A stretch of DNA of 64,000 nucleotides from Falciphora oryzae. Its lineage: Eukaryota; Ascomycota; Sordariomycetes; Magnaporthales; Magnaporthaceae. A program made the translations under genes and the position numbers. Location of the stretch: the NCBI GenBank assembly GCA_000733355.1, contig JNVV01000008.1, positions 62,001-126,000 of the forward strand, given 5' to 3'. Below, piece after piece: positions 22,776 to 33,198 of the stretch; within the stretch, counting starts at the first letter, position 1; each line of letters starts with the position of its first letter. The notes beneath the pieces are model-generated. The model had not been told where the DNA came from. It worked only from the letters and a program-made list of their open reading frames with translations, and searched no databases.

Positions 22776-24007
22776 ATGTCGGGTCTAATGGACAACTTCT
22801 GGGCCGCGCCGCCCGTAGCTCGGTACGTTCAGCCACAATTCGCCCGCACCGCCCATTTTCATCCTACGATTCTAACTGTGTCTTTCTTCGCCTCGCGCAG
22901 GACATTAGCCGCGGCCGTCTTCGTGACCTCGGTCGGGGTCAGACTCCTCGGCGTCATCCCGGCCCACTGGATCTACCTCGACCCGTACCATCTCGTAATG
23001 ATCCCTCCTCAGATCTGGCGCATTGCGACCAACTTCCTGGTCAGCGGTCCCCAGCTGGGCATCGTTCTGGACCCGTACTTCCTGTTCTCCTACGTCAAGC
23101 AACTTGAGACCTCTAATCCCAAGTTCTCGAGGAAGGAGGATGTCGTCTGGTACCTGACGACCGTGTCTGGCATCATCCTGGTAGGTTCTGTCGCACACTT
23201 TTGGTGTTTTATGCTGCTTGCCTTGACTATGATTCGCGTTTGCTTTCCCCCAAAACGCACACCTCATATATCTGCCCGGATAGTGCATTGCCTCTACTGC
23301 TATCACGGTTCCTGGAAATGAGGAAGATCACCCCTGCATTTCGGCCGTCCCGTCATTCGCATACCTCTTTAGGGCCGGTCGGGGTGTAGGCATGGTGGGA
23401 TGTCTTTATGGATGGCTTGGGCCGAGATATACTCTACCTCGCTCAGGTGGTTTTTTTTAGCTCCCTACATCTCTTCACCTCTTTGTTGGTTTTTTTTACT
23501 TGGCTGTTAGGCTTGGGCAAAGTTTCGCTAACAGAAACTCTTTCCTCACGTGCCCAGGGACTGAACTACCTGTCTGGCACCAATGCGCCATTCTGTCTGC
23601 AAGGCCTCATTCTTGCCTTGGCATACACGGGCACCCAAGACCAACGCGGCCAGCAGGCCAGCTTCTTCTTCCTGACCATCCCCGCGCAGCTGGTGCCCTA
23701 CGCCATGCTGTTCGCGACGCTGGTCATGGCGGGACCCGATCAACTCTTCATCCAGATGTGCGGTCTCGTCGCGGCTCACCTCCACGACTTCCTGTTCCGC
23801 ATCTGGCCCGAGTTTGGCGGCGGGAGGAACATCCTGGCCACTCCGGCATTCATGTCACGTCTGATTCAGGCGGGAGGCGTCGAGCGGAGGTCGTACGGCA
23901 CTGCGCAGTACGGAGGAGGTTCCGGAAGGACGACTGGGTCCTCTGCTGGCAATGGCCCGCTTCCCGATTCGTGGAAGACGCGGGGGGCTGGCCACCGGCT
24001 GGGGTGA
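22776..24007 (+). CDS. derlin (Der1-like ER-associated degradation protein)
   Basis: Multi-pass ER membrane protein of the derlin/rhomboid-pseudoprotease family that helps retrotranslocate misfolded ER proteins. Three exons: 22776–22822, 22901–23180 and 23558–24007; introns of 78 and 377 nt; 258 aa, normal for the family. Signatures are FWAAPPVARTLAA (split by intron 1), PPQIWRIATNFLVSGPQLGI, LDPYFLFSYVKQLE, KEDVVWYLTTVSGIILGLNYL (across intron 2), TQDQRGQQASFFFLTIPAQLVPYAM and GLVAAHLHDFLFRIWPEFGGGRN. Several hydrophobic segments fit four or more membrane passes, and the tail is Gly/Ser-rich. The 377-nt second intron is much longer than its neighbours; I see no extra exon in it. Confidence 0.92.
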
Positions 24008-24971
24008 GATAGACTTGGCTGGCGTTTAGTTCTTAGACCAGTATTCGTTGTGTTTGTTGGGCCATAGGCCTAGTTGCCAGCTTTGATAGAGCAATGAGAA
24101 TCCTTACATTACCCCGAGTGTTGTCAACCTACTGAGCACTGTCATGGGGATAATTTATTATCCGAATCGCAGATTATTATACCCAGAGGAATGAATCTGC
24201 AGAAAAAAAAAAACCATCGCCGATGCAGCTTACTACTGCAAGGCCAAAATGAGCGATTTGGCTAATGGATTAACCCTAACCCGAAGCGGTAGCGAACCCG
24301 AAGCAACTTTTGCCCTGGCCGGGGAGCATTTGTGAAAAAAAGTTTTAGCGTCAAAGAAGGAGAACTTCGGCGAATGAGACAACACCCGGCTCCCCTAAAT
24401 CTATCTGTGGGGTGTGTGGCGGGAAGGAGACGATAAAACCTCCTCCCCGTGCACAGGCAGGGCGTTCACATAAGATTGTGGACCAATGGGACATGCAGAG
24501 CCAAGAAAGCCGTGAAGCCATTGAGATTGATGACGCCGCACGCAATGATTGCGCTTCTGCGAATCGCACATGGAACGGCTTCTCTCCTCGATCGCGTAAC
24601 CACGAGCAAAAGCTGATCTCATCGGCACATCATGATGTTCATCCATCTCATTAAAATGCAATAGCCTAGGTGGTGGGTATAACAAGCTTCCTGGTCCAGG
24701 TCGCCAATGCCCCTTGCCTTGTGGTGCCCCATATTCCCAAAATCATTAGAGCCTCCCAAACGCCAGGTTTGAACGTAGTAAAGGGGTATGAAACAATACA
24801 CTAAGAAATAAATAATAGGGAAATAAAAACCAAGAACCCGCCCATATTCGTTCCCCCCTTTTGTTATGCTGAACTGGCCTCCCGTGGCAATGTCCTTGTT
24901 ATTTGTATTTTATTCTATTCTTCCCGTTGTTTCTCGACTCCTCGTGAGCTTGCACCGGCTGCTGCCCCAGG
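24008..24971. other. convergent intergenic region
   Basis: 3' flanks of the derlin and of surface-protein B1. Two tandem telomere-type hexamers (TAACCCTAACCC) lie at about 24270–24281. No gene is supported. Confidence 0.5.
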
Positions 24972-27076
24972 CTAGTAGTTGGGCTCATAGCCGGCCCGTG
25001 GAGAAGTTCGGGTGGTGCGCAGAGGGGGAGATTGGGACTGCGGCTCCGGCAGCCCCTGCTGCTGGCGCATCTGGCGGCGGTGCTCAAAGTTGTGGTCCAG
25101 CGGGCCTGTAATCACGCTCGGCTGCTCGTCGTCGACCGGCGTCGCCTCCTGCAGGCTGATCTGGGGCGGCGAGTATTTCTTTGGCATGCGGATCCTCGGC
25201 ACCGAGGGCAGGACGAGGGACGGGATCTTGGCCTGGGGCGGCGGCGGTGGCGGGATGTTATTAGGGTCGATGATGCGTTCTGGTTGTTGTTGTGATCGCT
25301 CCTGGTGTGACGAGGATGCGGATGATGCCGACGTTCTGGGCGGCGGTCCCGCGGGCGGGGGCGGCAGGGTCAGGCCGTTGGCGGGCTTGTCGTCCGACCG
25401 GGCGAGGTACTGTTGCAGGGCGTACGTCTCGCCTGGTGTCGGCCCCGATGCCGGGGCTACCGGGGCTGTCATCGAGTTCGAGGTCTTTGTGAAGCGGGAC
25501 TTGCCCGGGGGCGGGGCCGCGAGGATGATGGGCTCGGGTGTGCCGCGCGGCGGCGTGCTGCGTGGCTGGACGGCTGCTGCAGCGGCGGCTGCGCGGCTCG
25601 GGTGCTGTTGCTGCTGCTGAAGCTGTTGTTGTAGGGGCGACGGGTTGTGTTGCTGTTGTGAGTTGGATGTGTTGCGCGACCCCCGGGAGTCGGTGCTTCC
25701 GGGACGCTGTGACTGGATGCTCACGATGGCGGAGCGCGGGATGTATGCCGGGTGGGCGGGCAGGGCACCTGCGGCAGGATAGATGCCAAACTTTTGCGCG
25801 ACCTGCTGCTGCTTCTCGAACTGGTCGTAGTAGTCGCTGTTGCTGGTGTACCGCCCGCTCTCGCCGCCGTTGGGGTCGTACGGGTTGAGCGACGTCAGGC
25901 TGTAATCCCTCTTGTGGTCCATGGTGTAACCTCCGCGGATGCTGCTGCCCTGGGCGGCCAGATCAGCCCCAAGGAAGCCAGCGCCACCGCTGCCGGGACC
26001 ACCGCCGTTAGGGGCCAGAGCAGCGACGGAGCCGCCGCCGTTGGGGGTGCCGTTGTTCGCGGCGCGGCGGGCGTCCTCGGCCTTCATGCGGCGCTGCTTG
26101 CGCCAGTAGACCACGAAGAGTGCGACGCCGCCGAGGAGGAGCAGGGCCGCGCCGATGGCAATGCCAATGATGGTGCCCATGCTCATGCCCGTGCCCGAGG
26201 GCGGCGGCGGACCAGTCTCGAGCTGGGGAGGGTCCGTGGCGTTGACCGAGAAGCGGGTGAAGAGGCTGCCCGAAAGGCCGATCAGGTCACCTGGTTTGAG
26301 CTTCTGCTGGCAGGCTGCGTCGAGGGCGACCATGACTGTTTTGTTTCGTCGTTAGCTTGAACCAAGTTCCTGCATCACTTAGCCATGTCGAGACTAGTTG
26401 ATGATAGTGAAGTAGGAGGCATACAGTTGGACAAGAACCACATGTCGGGCACAGTCGCCAGGCATTGGGGGCAGCCTGTTCTGGCCCAGCCGCTTGTCAT
26501 CTTGTTGTCGTCGGCGCTACAGTAGGCAAGCTGTGTGCCGTTGTCGGGAGCGAGATTTCCTGCTTTCAGTGCACCTGAGAGGGCACCACAGTTTTGGGGA
26601 ATCTGGCAGGCAAACGACTTGTTCTGGACCGCTGCCGGGTAGTTGAAGATGCACACGTTGGCGGCGTAGCGTAGGTTATCTTTTTTCAGGTGTCAGTATC
26701 ATGCCGGAGATGAGGCGACCTGGGCTCGATTCCGAGCACGCTCAAGCACAAAGTCAAGTAACGATAGGCTGGCGTTCTTACATAGGTACCAATAGAGGTC
26801 TGCCTCGGAGCCATTAACATGCCTACTTGACTGCAGGCACTCGGTACACTCCTTGAACTTGAGCCCCTTGACAGTCGACGTGAAGTCCTGGTCATCGCAG
26901 ACAATGTCGGAGACCTTTGTCGAGGAACCGCTCGGGTCTTGGGCGTCGGTATCGGGGCGGTCCAGGCACGCCGAGGCGCATGGGGATCCCGGCGCTACCT
27001 GCAGCGCCGTCGAGACCGAAAGCAGCGCCGCTGCCACGGCCAGAAACCTCCATCTCGGTGGTATTGAAGGGGTCAT
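24972..27076 (-). CDS. single-pass Cys-rich surface protein (family B, copy 1)
   Basis: Predicted 637-aa type I membrane protein. Three minus-strand exons: 27076–26782, 26679–26425 and 26335–24972, with 102- and 89-nt GT–AG introns. The signal peptide FLAVAAALLSVSTALQ precedes a Cys-rich ectodomain containing APGSPCASACLD, ECTECLQSS, WYLYNLRYAANVC (across intron 1), RTGCPQCL and NFMVALDAACQQKL (across intron 2), with N-glycosylation sites NGS, NKS, NGT and NAT. The membrane segment is MGTIIGIAIGAALLLLGGVA, then basic YWRKQRR and a long cytoplasmic tail rich in Gly, Gln and Pro. It is a paralogue of 46158–48073. Function unknown; it may be a cell-wall sensor-like protein. The minus-strand ATG at 27076 is chosen because the frame upstream of it has no other ATG. 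Confidence 0.85.
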
Positions 27077-30000
27077 GGTTGCCACTGTCCGAGATCACCG
27101 ACCAACCGCGTCGAATCGGTGGTTGATCGGAGGAGAAAGGTGTCGTCGGGTGCGGTCGATGATATTGTGAGTGGAGGAGAGCGGGTGGGAGAGGGGGAAA
27201 GCAAGCTTGGCTTTCACGGTTCTATCATGGCGTAACCTCTCCCTTGTTCACGATAGTCCAGGTTGGCCCTGGATGTCTGTGTCTGTCGTGAGTTCACCTG
27301 GTCTCGTCGTCCTCACCTCCCGGCTTGCTGGTGGTGGGAAATATCAGGAGACGGTCAAGACGGCAATGGGCCCAGAAAAGGCTGCATGCGTGAGCAGAGG
27401 GATGGATGTATGTATGTATGTATTGATGGACGGATGGATCCCAAGTGTGTAAGCCGGCCGAGGGCAAGCGCCCTGTGGTGCGCTGCCGTCGCCCATGGCG
27501 GCACACGCATGTATTTTCGGGCAATTTAGCGTCGCTGCACAACCTCCGCCTAGGCAATGACACCCAAGATCCAACCGGAGCGGCGATAGCGGACGTGCAG
27601 CCGCTCCTACCCCTGGCCGCCACACCCTCCTCTCTCTCCCAAGCCGCTGGGGAGTGAGGGTGCGAGGAAGGGCGGTAGCTAGAGAGGGAGGGATGGGGAA
27701 GCTAGGCCCGAGAGGGAAAGACGCAGTACATGGCATCCTGCGGGCCTCGACTTGCAGCGCAACGTTTCCCGGCCACGCGGCCGACACCCTGGTCCAGAAG
27801 GGCTACATCCCATCCCGCTGTCCTGATAATAGCACGGGAGGTCTTCGATCCAGATGAGCGACAGGGGGTCGCCGAGCGCGGGCCAATGAGGGGCAGCGGT
27901 CCCAGCCAGGTCCAGCCTGCCAACGAGGGGTCGGGCAACGTGGACGGCGGGTGGTGAATTTTGTTCAAGCGGGCGCGGGAGCCGTTGACGGCCAACCAGC
28001 CCGCCAGAGCAAACAAGAAATTTCTTCCTTCCCCTCCACCCCACCCTGCAGCGCCTGTCCACCAGCCAGAGCCAAGGATTTTTCAGCGAATTGGGGCCGC
28101 CTTGGCGACATTCAAAGCCGGCGCGTAGGTCAGGCCACTCTGGCAGCTGCGACCGGGGTCTGGCGGCCTGTGACTGGCTGGACGGGAAGGGGATCTTCGC
28201 AGGGGAGGCTGCGTTGGGAAAGGGCAGGCCGGGGTTTTGGGCCGCCCACTGGGCTTGGTGTCCCACAGGCGCCGGCCCACAGACGCGACCGCTTCTCTCC
28301 CCCTATCCGCGCGGCGGCCAATAGTGGCCCACGGGACCGCGATTGTTGGTCGGTCGGCGGTGAGTTAGCCAGGCAGCCCGATCCGAGAGCCCAGCGCCAG
28401 ACAGCCACGCAGCCGTGCGCTTGCTCGATAGGGGCACTCTTAACAGGCGCGCGGTTCTGTCTACAAGTCCAGTGCGTATATCTGCGTGGCGTCTTGCTCA
28501 TTGGTGCTTTTTCGCCCAACTGGTGTCCCGAAGGATCAAACAAGGCTGGAATTATTGATTCCTGCCTCACGACCAACGCTGTGGCTTTCGTTCGGAAAGG
28601 CCCCGCACTAGGATGTCGGCTTGGTCAGCGCAGACGGCGTCCGCGGCGAAAGTTTCCACGGCCGGTCGCATAGAGTGCGTAGTACGTGTGAAGCCGGTGC
28701 TGGGGCAGATGGCCCCCAATGCACCTGTGACGTGCTATTCTTACATCGCCGCCCCGAGATTCGGGAGCAGCGACATCCGGGCCCGTTATCGGGGCTTCCG
28801 TAATCGATAGCGTTGAGCACGACTCGAGCACCCGACACGTTGCGGGTAAGACACATGCGATATATCAGCGGCGGCACAGTTGTTGGGGTGCGAGGGGTCG
28901 CTCTGCGGTCAAAAAGTTCTATCCCTTGGGCGGTTAGCGTGGTATTTTGCCGCGCTGACGCACTCGCCGCCTTCCCTCTTTGGGCAGCCAGCAAGCCCTT
29001 GGCGCGCTTTCTCCCCGCGGCGGGTCCTTGTAGCGGAGATTAGGATGACGAACTGGCCCTCTTGTCGTTCCAAAGATAGAATCCCGCAGACTAAATCGCT
29101 GGAAAGAGGGGGGCAAGACACCAATAAGATATCTCCTTGTGGATCCTTGAAGAATTCCCTCAGTCTAGGCGACTCTATTTTTGGTAACAATTTTTTGACT
29201 GTCCATCATCGCCAGTGGTGGCATCGTGGGAGAGTCGTTGAACCTCCAGCCATATCGCTGGCGGTTCGTGGTCGTATCCAGGAGCTACAGCAGCTACAGC
29301 AGCGCAGTAACAGCAGTCTCGCTGTGTGATCTCGATTTCCCTTTGTTTATTCTCATTCTGATTCGCGGGTTCAATGAGACAACCGCCATTCGTGGACGAT
29401 AAGGCGCCGCCCAGGTTTAAAACCCAAGGCAAGCCCTTCTTCCGCCCCCAAGCTCGCCTCTGGTTGTTTTATGACTGGTGGCGTCTGTCCCTTTCTCTCA
29501 CGACTCGCTCACTGTCTGTATTGCTCTCATACAGTCAGATGGTCGCCCGTCCCCGGCTCCCCCGGTCCACAGGCTGCTGTGATGGGCGGCATCGACATTC
29601 TTTCGCCATCGCTTGGCATATCACACATATCCCCGGCTTACCCCCTGATCCTTCCAACAAAATCTTGTCCTCACCTCACCGAGCAAGGTTCTGCCAACAG
29701 ACACTCCCGCCGAGGTCGTCGATTGTCAACTTATCCAACCGCCCTTCGCTTGCCAGAGTCACCATCATACACAGGGGTTCCCCGGAATGGCAACTACAAG
29801 TTCCCGGCATACCCTCCGAATTGTCGATTGGCTGGCGGCTCCATCACATCTTGTTCACCAATGGCCACATGCCCACATCCCTTGGTTGCCGCCAACCAGT
29901 CAAGTCGTGCGAGTGGCTCCTGACTTCTTCCGGCTTGGCTGACTTTCCCTGGTGTTTGTCCACCCATTGACTCGCGAATGGGCCGGGTACCCGGAGCGCT

Positions 30001-31137
30001 ACGTCCTCCAAGCAGCATGGCATTGGGCACGGCAGTCCGCACGGCAGTCCGCACAGCAGCTCACACGCCTGCATGGGACTGTAATTTGATATGCCGGACC
30101 GGTGCTACATTTCACTTGAAGGGGGTGGGGGAGGCGACAACTACCTCCCGCCCTCTCTTCCTTCCCTCGGACCCAGGGCAAGCGCCTATGTGATAAGGGA
30201 CTTTCGAACCAATGACGTGGCTGACCAGCTGGGCAGGAGACGCATCAATGAAGTTAAGGTTTTCTCCCAAGGCCAGAGGAAGCTGCCCCGAGGCGAGAGG
30301 TTTGAGAAAAGCGCTGTCACGCTATACTGCTCATCTGCCCTACGCAGCTATCTTCCCCCAAGGCCGTGCACTCCCGGCCCTCTACGTCTAGTGCGATGAG
30401 TGGAATGCCTCTTTACAGCATTCCTATGGTGCTTTCTCCCCCAGGACTTCCCAGCCGCTCTGACTGACATGGGTTCACTTCCTCTCTGTCCTGACTCTAC
30501 AACTCGACAAGCTATCATCCTTTAGCTTTTACATTTTCCCTATCGATACACGCATAAGATGGCGCGGCCCTCAAGGCAAGGGTTAGGCTAGGCCCCACCA
30601 AGCGTGCGAACGCAAGAGTCTTGCACAAAAGCCAATGTAACCGCCGATCATGGCGATGATCTAGGCTACCCAGAGTGGCCTGATGCCTGAAGTGCCAGGA
30701 AAACAGAAAACCCTATGGGGAAATATTCGCCTGTTTTTTTCCTCTTTTTCCCGTCCCGACAGGCAACTGTCACTATCACGAGGCCAGTCGGAACTCAAAC
30801 GCAGATAGAAAACGAGTGGACGTACGACCTCGGGCTTCCTATCTGTGGCACCTTCGCTGGTGACAGCGGCGCGCCTGGTGTTCCCTTGCTCTCTCAGGCC
30901 GGTACGGGGCCGCTGTACTGGGAAGCATGCACCGGCATCTCTATCCCAAGTGACCAGACTCTCACGTCTATCTTTATTACCAAGACTCTCTAGGGAAGAA
31001 CCTGGCCAAGCTGGCCACGGCGGCCATGCTGCTCTTATCATTCTCGTATTTAGTGGGATAGTCCCTGTGGCCGAGCATGAACTATTTGGTTTGGCTAGGA
31101 GCCATCAAGCAGAATCTTTTGACTTCGTCGAAGTTGT
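27077..31137. other. gene-poor stretch, 4.1 kb
   Basis: Upstream of surface-protein B1. The open frames (27679–28266 minus, 27951–28673 plus, 29374–29970 plus) have no domain and biased composition. Small repeats: a TATG tetranucleotide run near 27405–27423 and three copies of a 12-bp unit GCACGGCAGTCC at 30027–30062 (third copy diverged). I see no supportable gene here, though an unrecognised multi-exon gene is possible. Confidence 0.45.
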
Positions 31138-31619
31138 ATGCATTTCTACTCACTCTCAATCGGCGGCGTCATCTCATCTCACTGGGCCGTTGCACTGTTT
31201 GGCCTATCGTTACTCGGTCCTGTTTGTCTGGCCTCGCCGACGGGTGAGTACATCTTGAAATCGCAAGCATTCAATCAAATTCTAACCTGTCCTTGCGGGC
31301 AGACAACCCTTTGCAGTTTCTCAAGCGTCGGATATACAATCTCTTTGATGGACATCGCCTCTGCTTCCTCAACGCGGCTAGCTCCAGCGTGCTGTGCAAC
31401 CAGAGGAGCAGGAGCAAATATTGGTCCCGAAGCATTCCGGTCGAAAAGTCCAACGTTTTACATGTCACAAAATCGTGTCCGCGTCCAAGCGGAAACACAA
31501 ACCGGCACTGGGAATCCAACGACCTTTTAAGAATCGAGGAGGACGACGTACAGACTTACGGACTCGAGCAAACCGAGGCAGGCCAGGTCACTCCCGTAGC
31601 ATGGGTGTGCTATTTTTGA
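31138..31619 (+). CDS. small secreted, effector-like protein
   Basis: Predicted 140-aa secreted protein of unknown family. Exons 31138–31243 and 31303–31619 join across a 59-nt intron with a strong GTGAGT donor, TCTAAC branch site and GGGCAG acceptor, in phase 1. The signal peptide has the hydrophobic core WAVALFGLSLLGPVCLA, cleaved about residue 32–33. The mature part is about 108 residues, basic in its first half (QFLKRRIYNLF, NQRSRSKYWSRS), with four Cys (HRLCF, VLCNQ, KSCPR, WVCYF) that could form two disulfides. The second half is acidic and it ends Trp-Val-Cys-Tyr-Phe. It lies alone in gene-poor DNA, 537 bp before another secreted-protein gene on the same strand. Size, signal peptide, even Cys count and lack of any known domain are typical of candidate effectors, but that role is inference. 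Confidence 0.6.
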
Positions 31620-32156
31620 GGTAAGGAGAACGAGCATCGCGTGGCTCCTGGCTTTTCATTCCCTCTAAAACGCGCATTCGGAACTAATATGCTATACGTC
31701 TTCCAGGAGCACGAATCCACTAAACCAGAGACGACCAGTTTCCGTTTCGGGTGAAACATTCGGTCCAATTCTGGCGTACACGACGGGCACTTGCGTCTGG
31801 CACATGTGGAACAGAGATGGTGCTCCTGAGCCGCTTGCTGGTTGCAAGGGCCTGGACACGGGTCCGAGGTGGGTTTTGATCCGGTGATCGTTCTGATCAA
31901 GGATACATGCCAAGGGGTTTGAAGGAGAACGAAGAAGTGAGATATGGCTGGCCTACCGTACGGCGACGGCAATAGGGGGTATGGTTGCGTGGGCGGTATA
32001 AAGGGGCTCTATGGAGGAGCACTACACGCCGATAATTTTGCAGGAACGAAACCGACGGGCCGACCGACTTACAGCTACGCGTCTAGCTATAGACTCCTTC
32101 GCTCACGACAGTTTGACCGATCGATCCTCCCTACCTAGCTGAACTCGAGTCTCGCC
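31620..32156. promoter_or_regulatory. promoter region of secreted-protein gene, with TATA box
   Basis: TATAAA at 31997–32002 in a GC-rich setting, 155 bp before the ATG at 32157, fits a core promoter on the plus strand. The rest shows no gene. Confidence 0.55.
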
Positions 32157-33198
32157 ATGCGCCTCATCCTCCATCTCGGCCTGGTCCTGGCGCTCGGCCT
32201 TTCGGCCGCTGCGGAAGTGATTGTCGGCAGCTGGACCATGGCCGGGCTTTTCAAGGCATGCGAGGAAGTCGTCACGGTCAACCAGTCCGGCCCGCTGTGC
32301 ACATACCAGTTCATGATCGGCGAGACGTCCGAGCCCACGCTGCCTATGACGTGGTGCACCGTTTCGGCCCACAGCCTCGACGCCAAGGGCAGGAACATGA
32401 CCTTCAACGACCTTCCGTGCCGCGAGGGCGGCGCGGCCCAGATGTACCGGGTCAGCAACCTCTGGCACCGCGCCGGCTTCATCACCATGAGCGTCGTCAA
32501 CCTCGCCGAGCGCGTCTACTCCAACTTCGCCTACAACGACCGCGACCTGGACGGCTTCGGGATCGGGCCGACGAGGACCGAGCCCTCGTACGAATTAAGT
32601 GCAGCTTCGGGCCCCATGGAAGACGACTTGGACCTCGACTGGCAGCAGCGTGGCACAGACGGCGAGCGCGACGACCGCCGGCTTGCGTCCATCACGGGGA
32701 GGAGACTGCATGTTGGAGACGAGCCCGCTGGGGCCCAGGAGGGGTGCGACCCGAATGTGTGGATTGTGAGGAACCTTTCTCGGAGTGAGTTGTCCCGATC
32801 CTTGTCTCCTTGGTCACCCCCATACTTCATTTTTCCTAGACCAGCATCTTTTCTGAGACCCTAATCCAACCCCTGAAACCGCAGACGCCCGCCCGATAAT
32901 GCAGACCGTGCTCTTCCGATTCGACACGGTCCGATGCGACGAGGTCATCCGCTGCAAGCTCGAGGCCATGGGGAACAACCCGACGACGGTGGACATCAAG
33001 TACGACAACTTTGCCGACGTCCCCTGCGAGAACGAGACGAACATCAACGTGTCGTGGGGCTACAAGGCGGACACGGACGGCGGGATCATGACGCTCAAGG
33101 ACGTGAGGCAGCACAGGAGGGCCTTCCTTGGCTGGGACAATGTGAACTCTCGCGTCAAGATTGAGGAAGAGGCTTCGGGGGTGTCGGAGGTGTACTGA
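32157..33198 (+). CDS. secreted Cys-containing glycoprotein, unknown family
   Basis: Predicted 313-aa secreted protein. Exons 32157–32784 and 32885–33198 join across a 100-nt GT–AG intron (GTGAGT donor) in phase 1. The signal peptide RLILHLGLVLALGLSAAA is followed by about 295 residues with eight Cys and several N-glycosylation sites (NQS, NMT, NLS, NET, NVS). There is no membrane segment or C-terminal GPI-type tail. Features are CTYQFMIGET, DLPCREGGAAQMYRVSNLW, an acidic linker (EDDLDLDWQQR) and IMQTVLFRFDTVRCDEVIRC after the splice. I do not recognise the family. It lies downstream of the effector-like gene with its own TATA box. Coding is well supported by the long frame, codon use and intron; the function is not. 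Confidence 0.78.

Noticed and set aside
26729..26750. T-arm-like GGCTCGATTCCGAGC, possible tRNA
   Set aside because: It lies inside intron 1 of a well-supported gene and has no A box, anticodon arm or acceptor stem at the right spacing.
30715..30993. 92-codon plus-strand frame with a GDSGAPG sequence reminiscent of trypsin-like proteases
   Set aside because: No catalytic His or Asp context, no signal peptide and no supporting exons; the resemblance is short enough to be chance.
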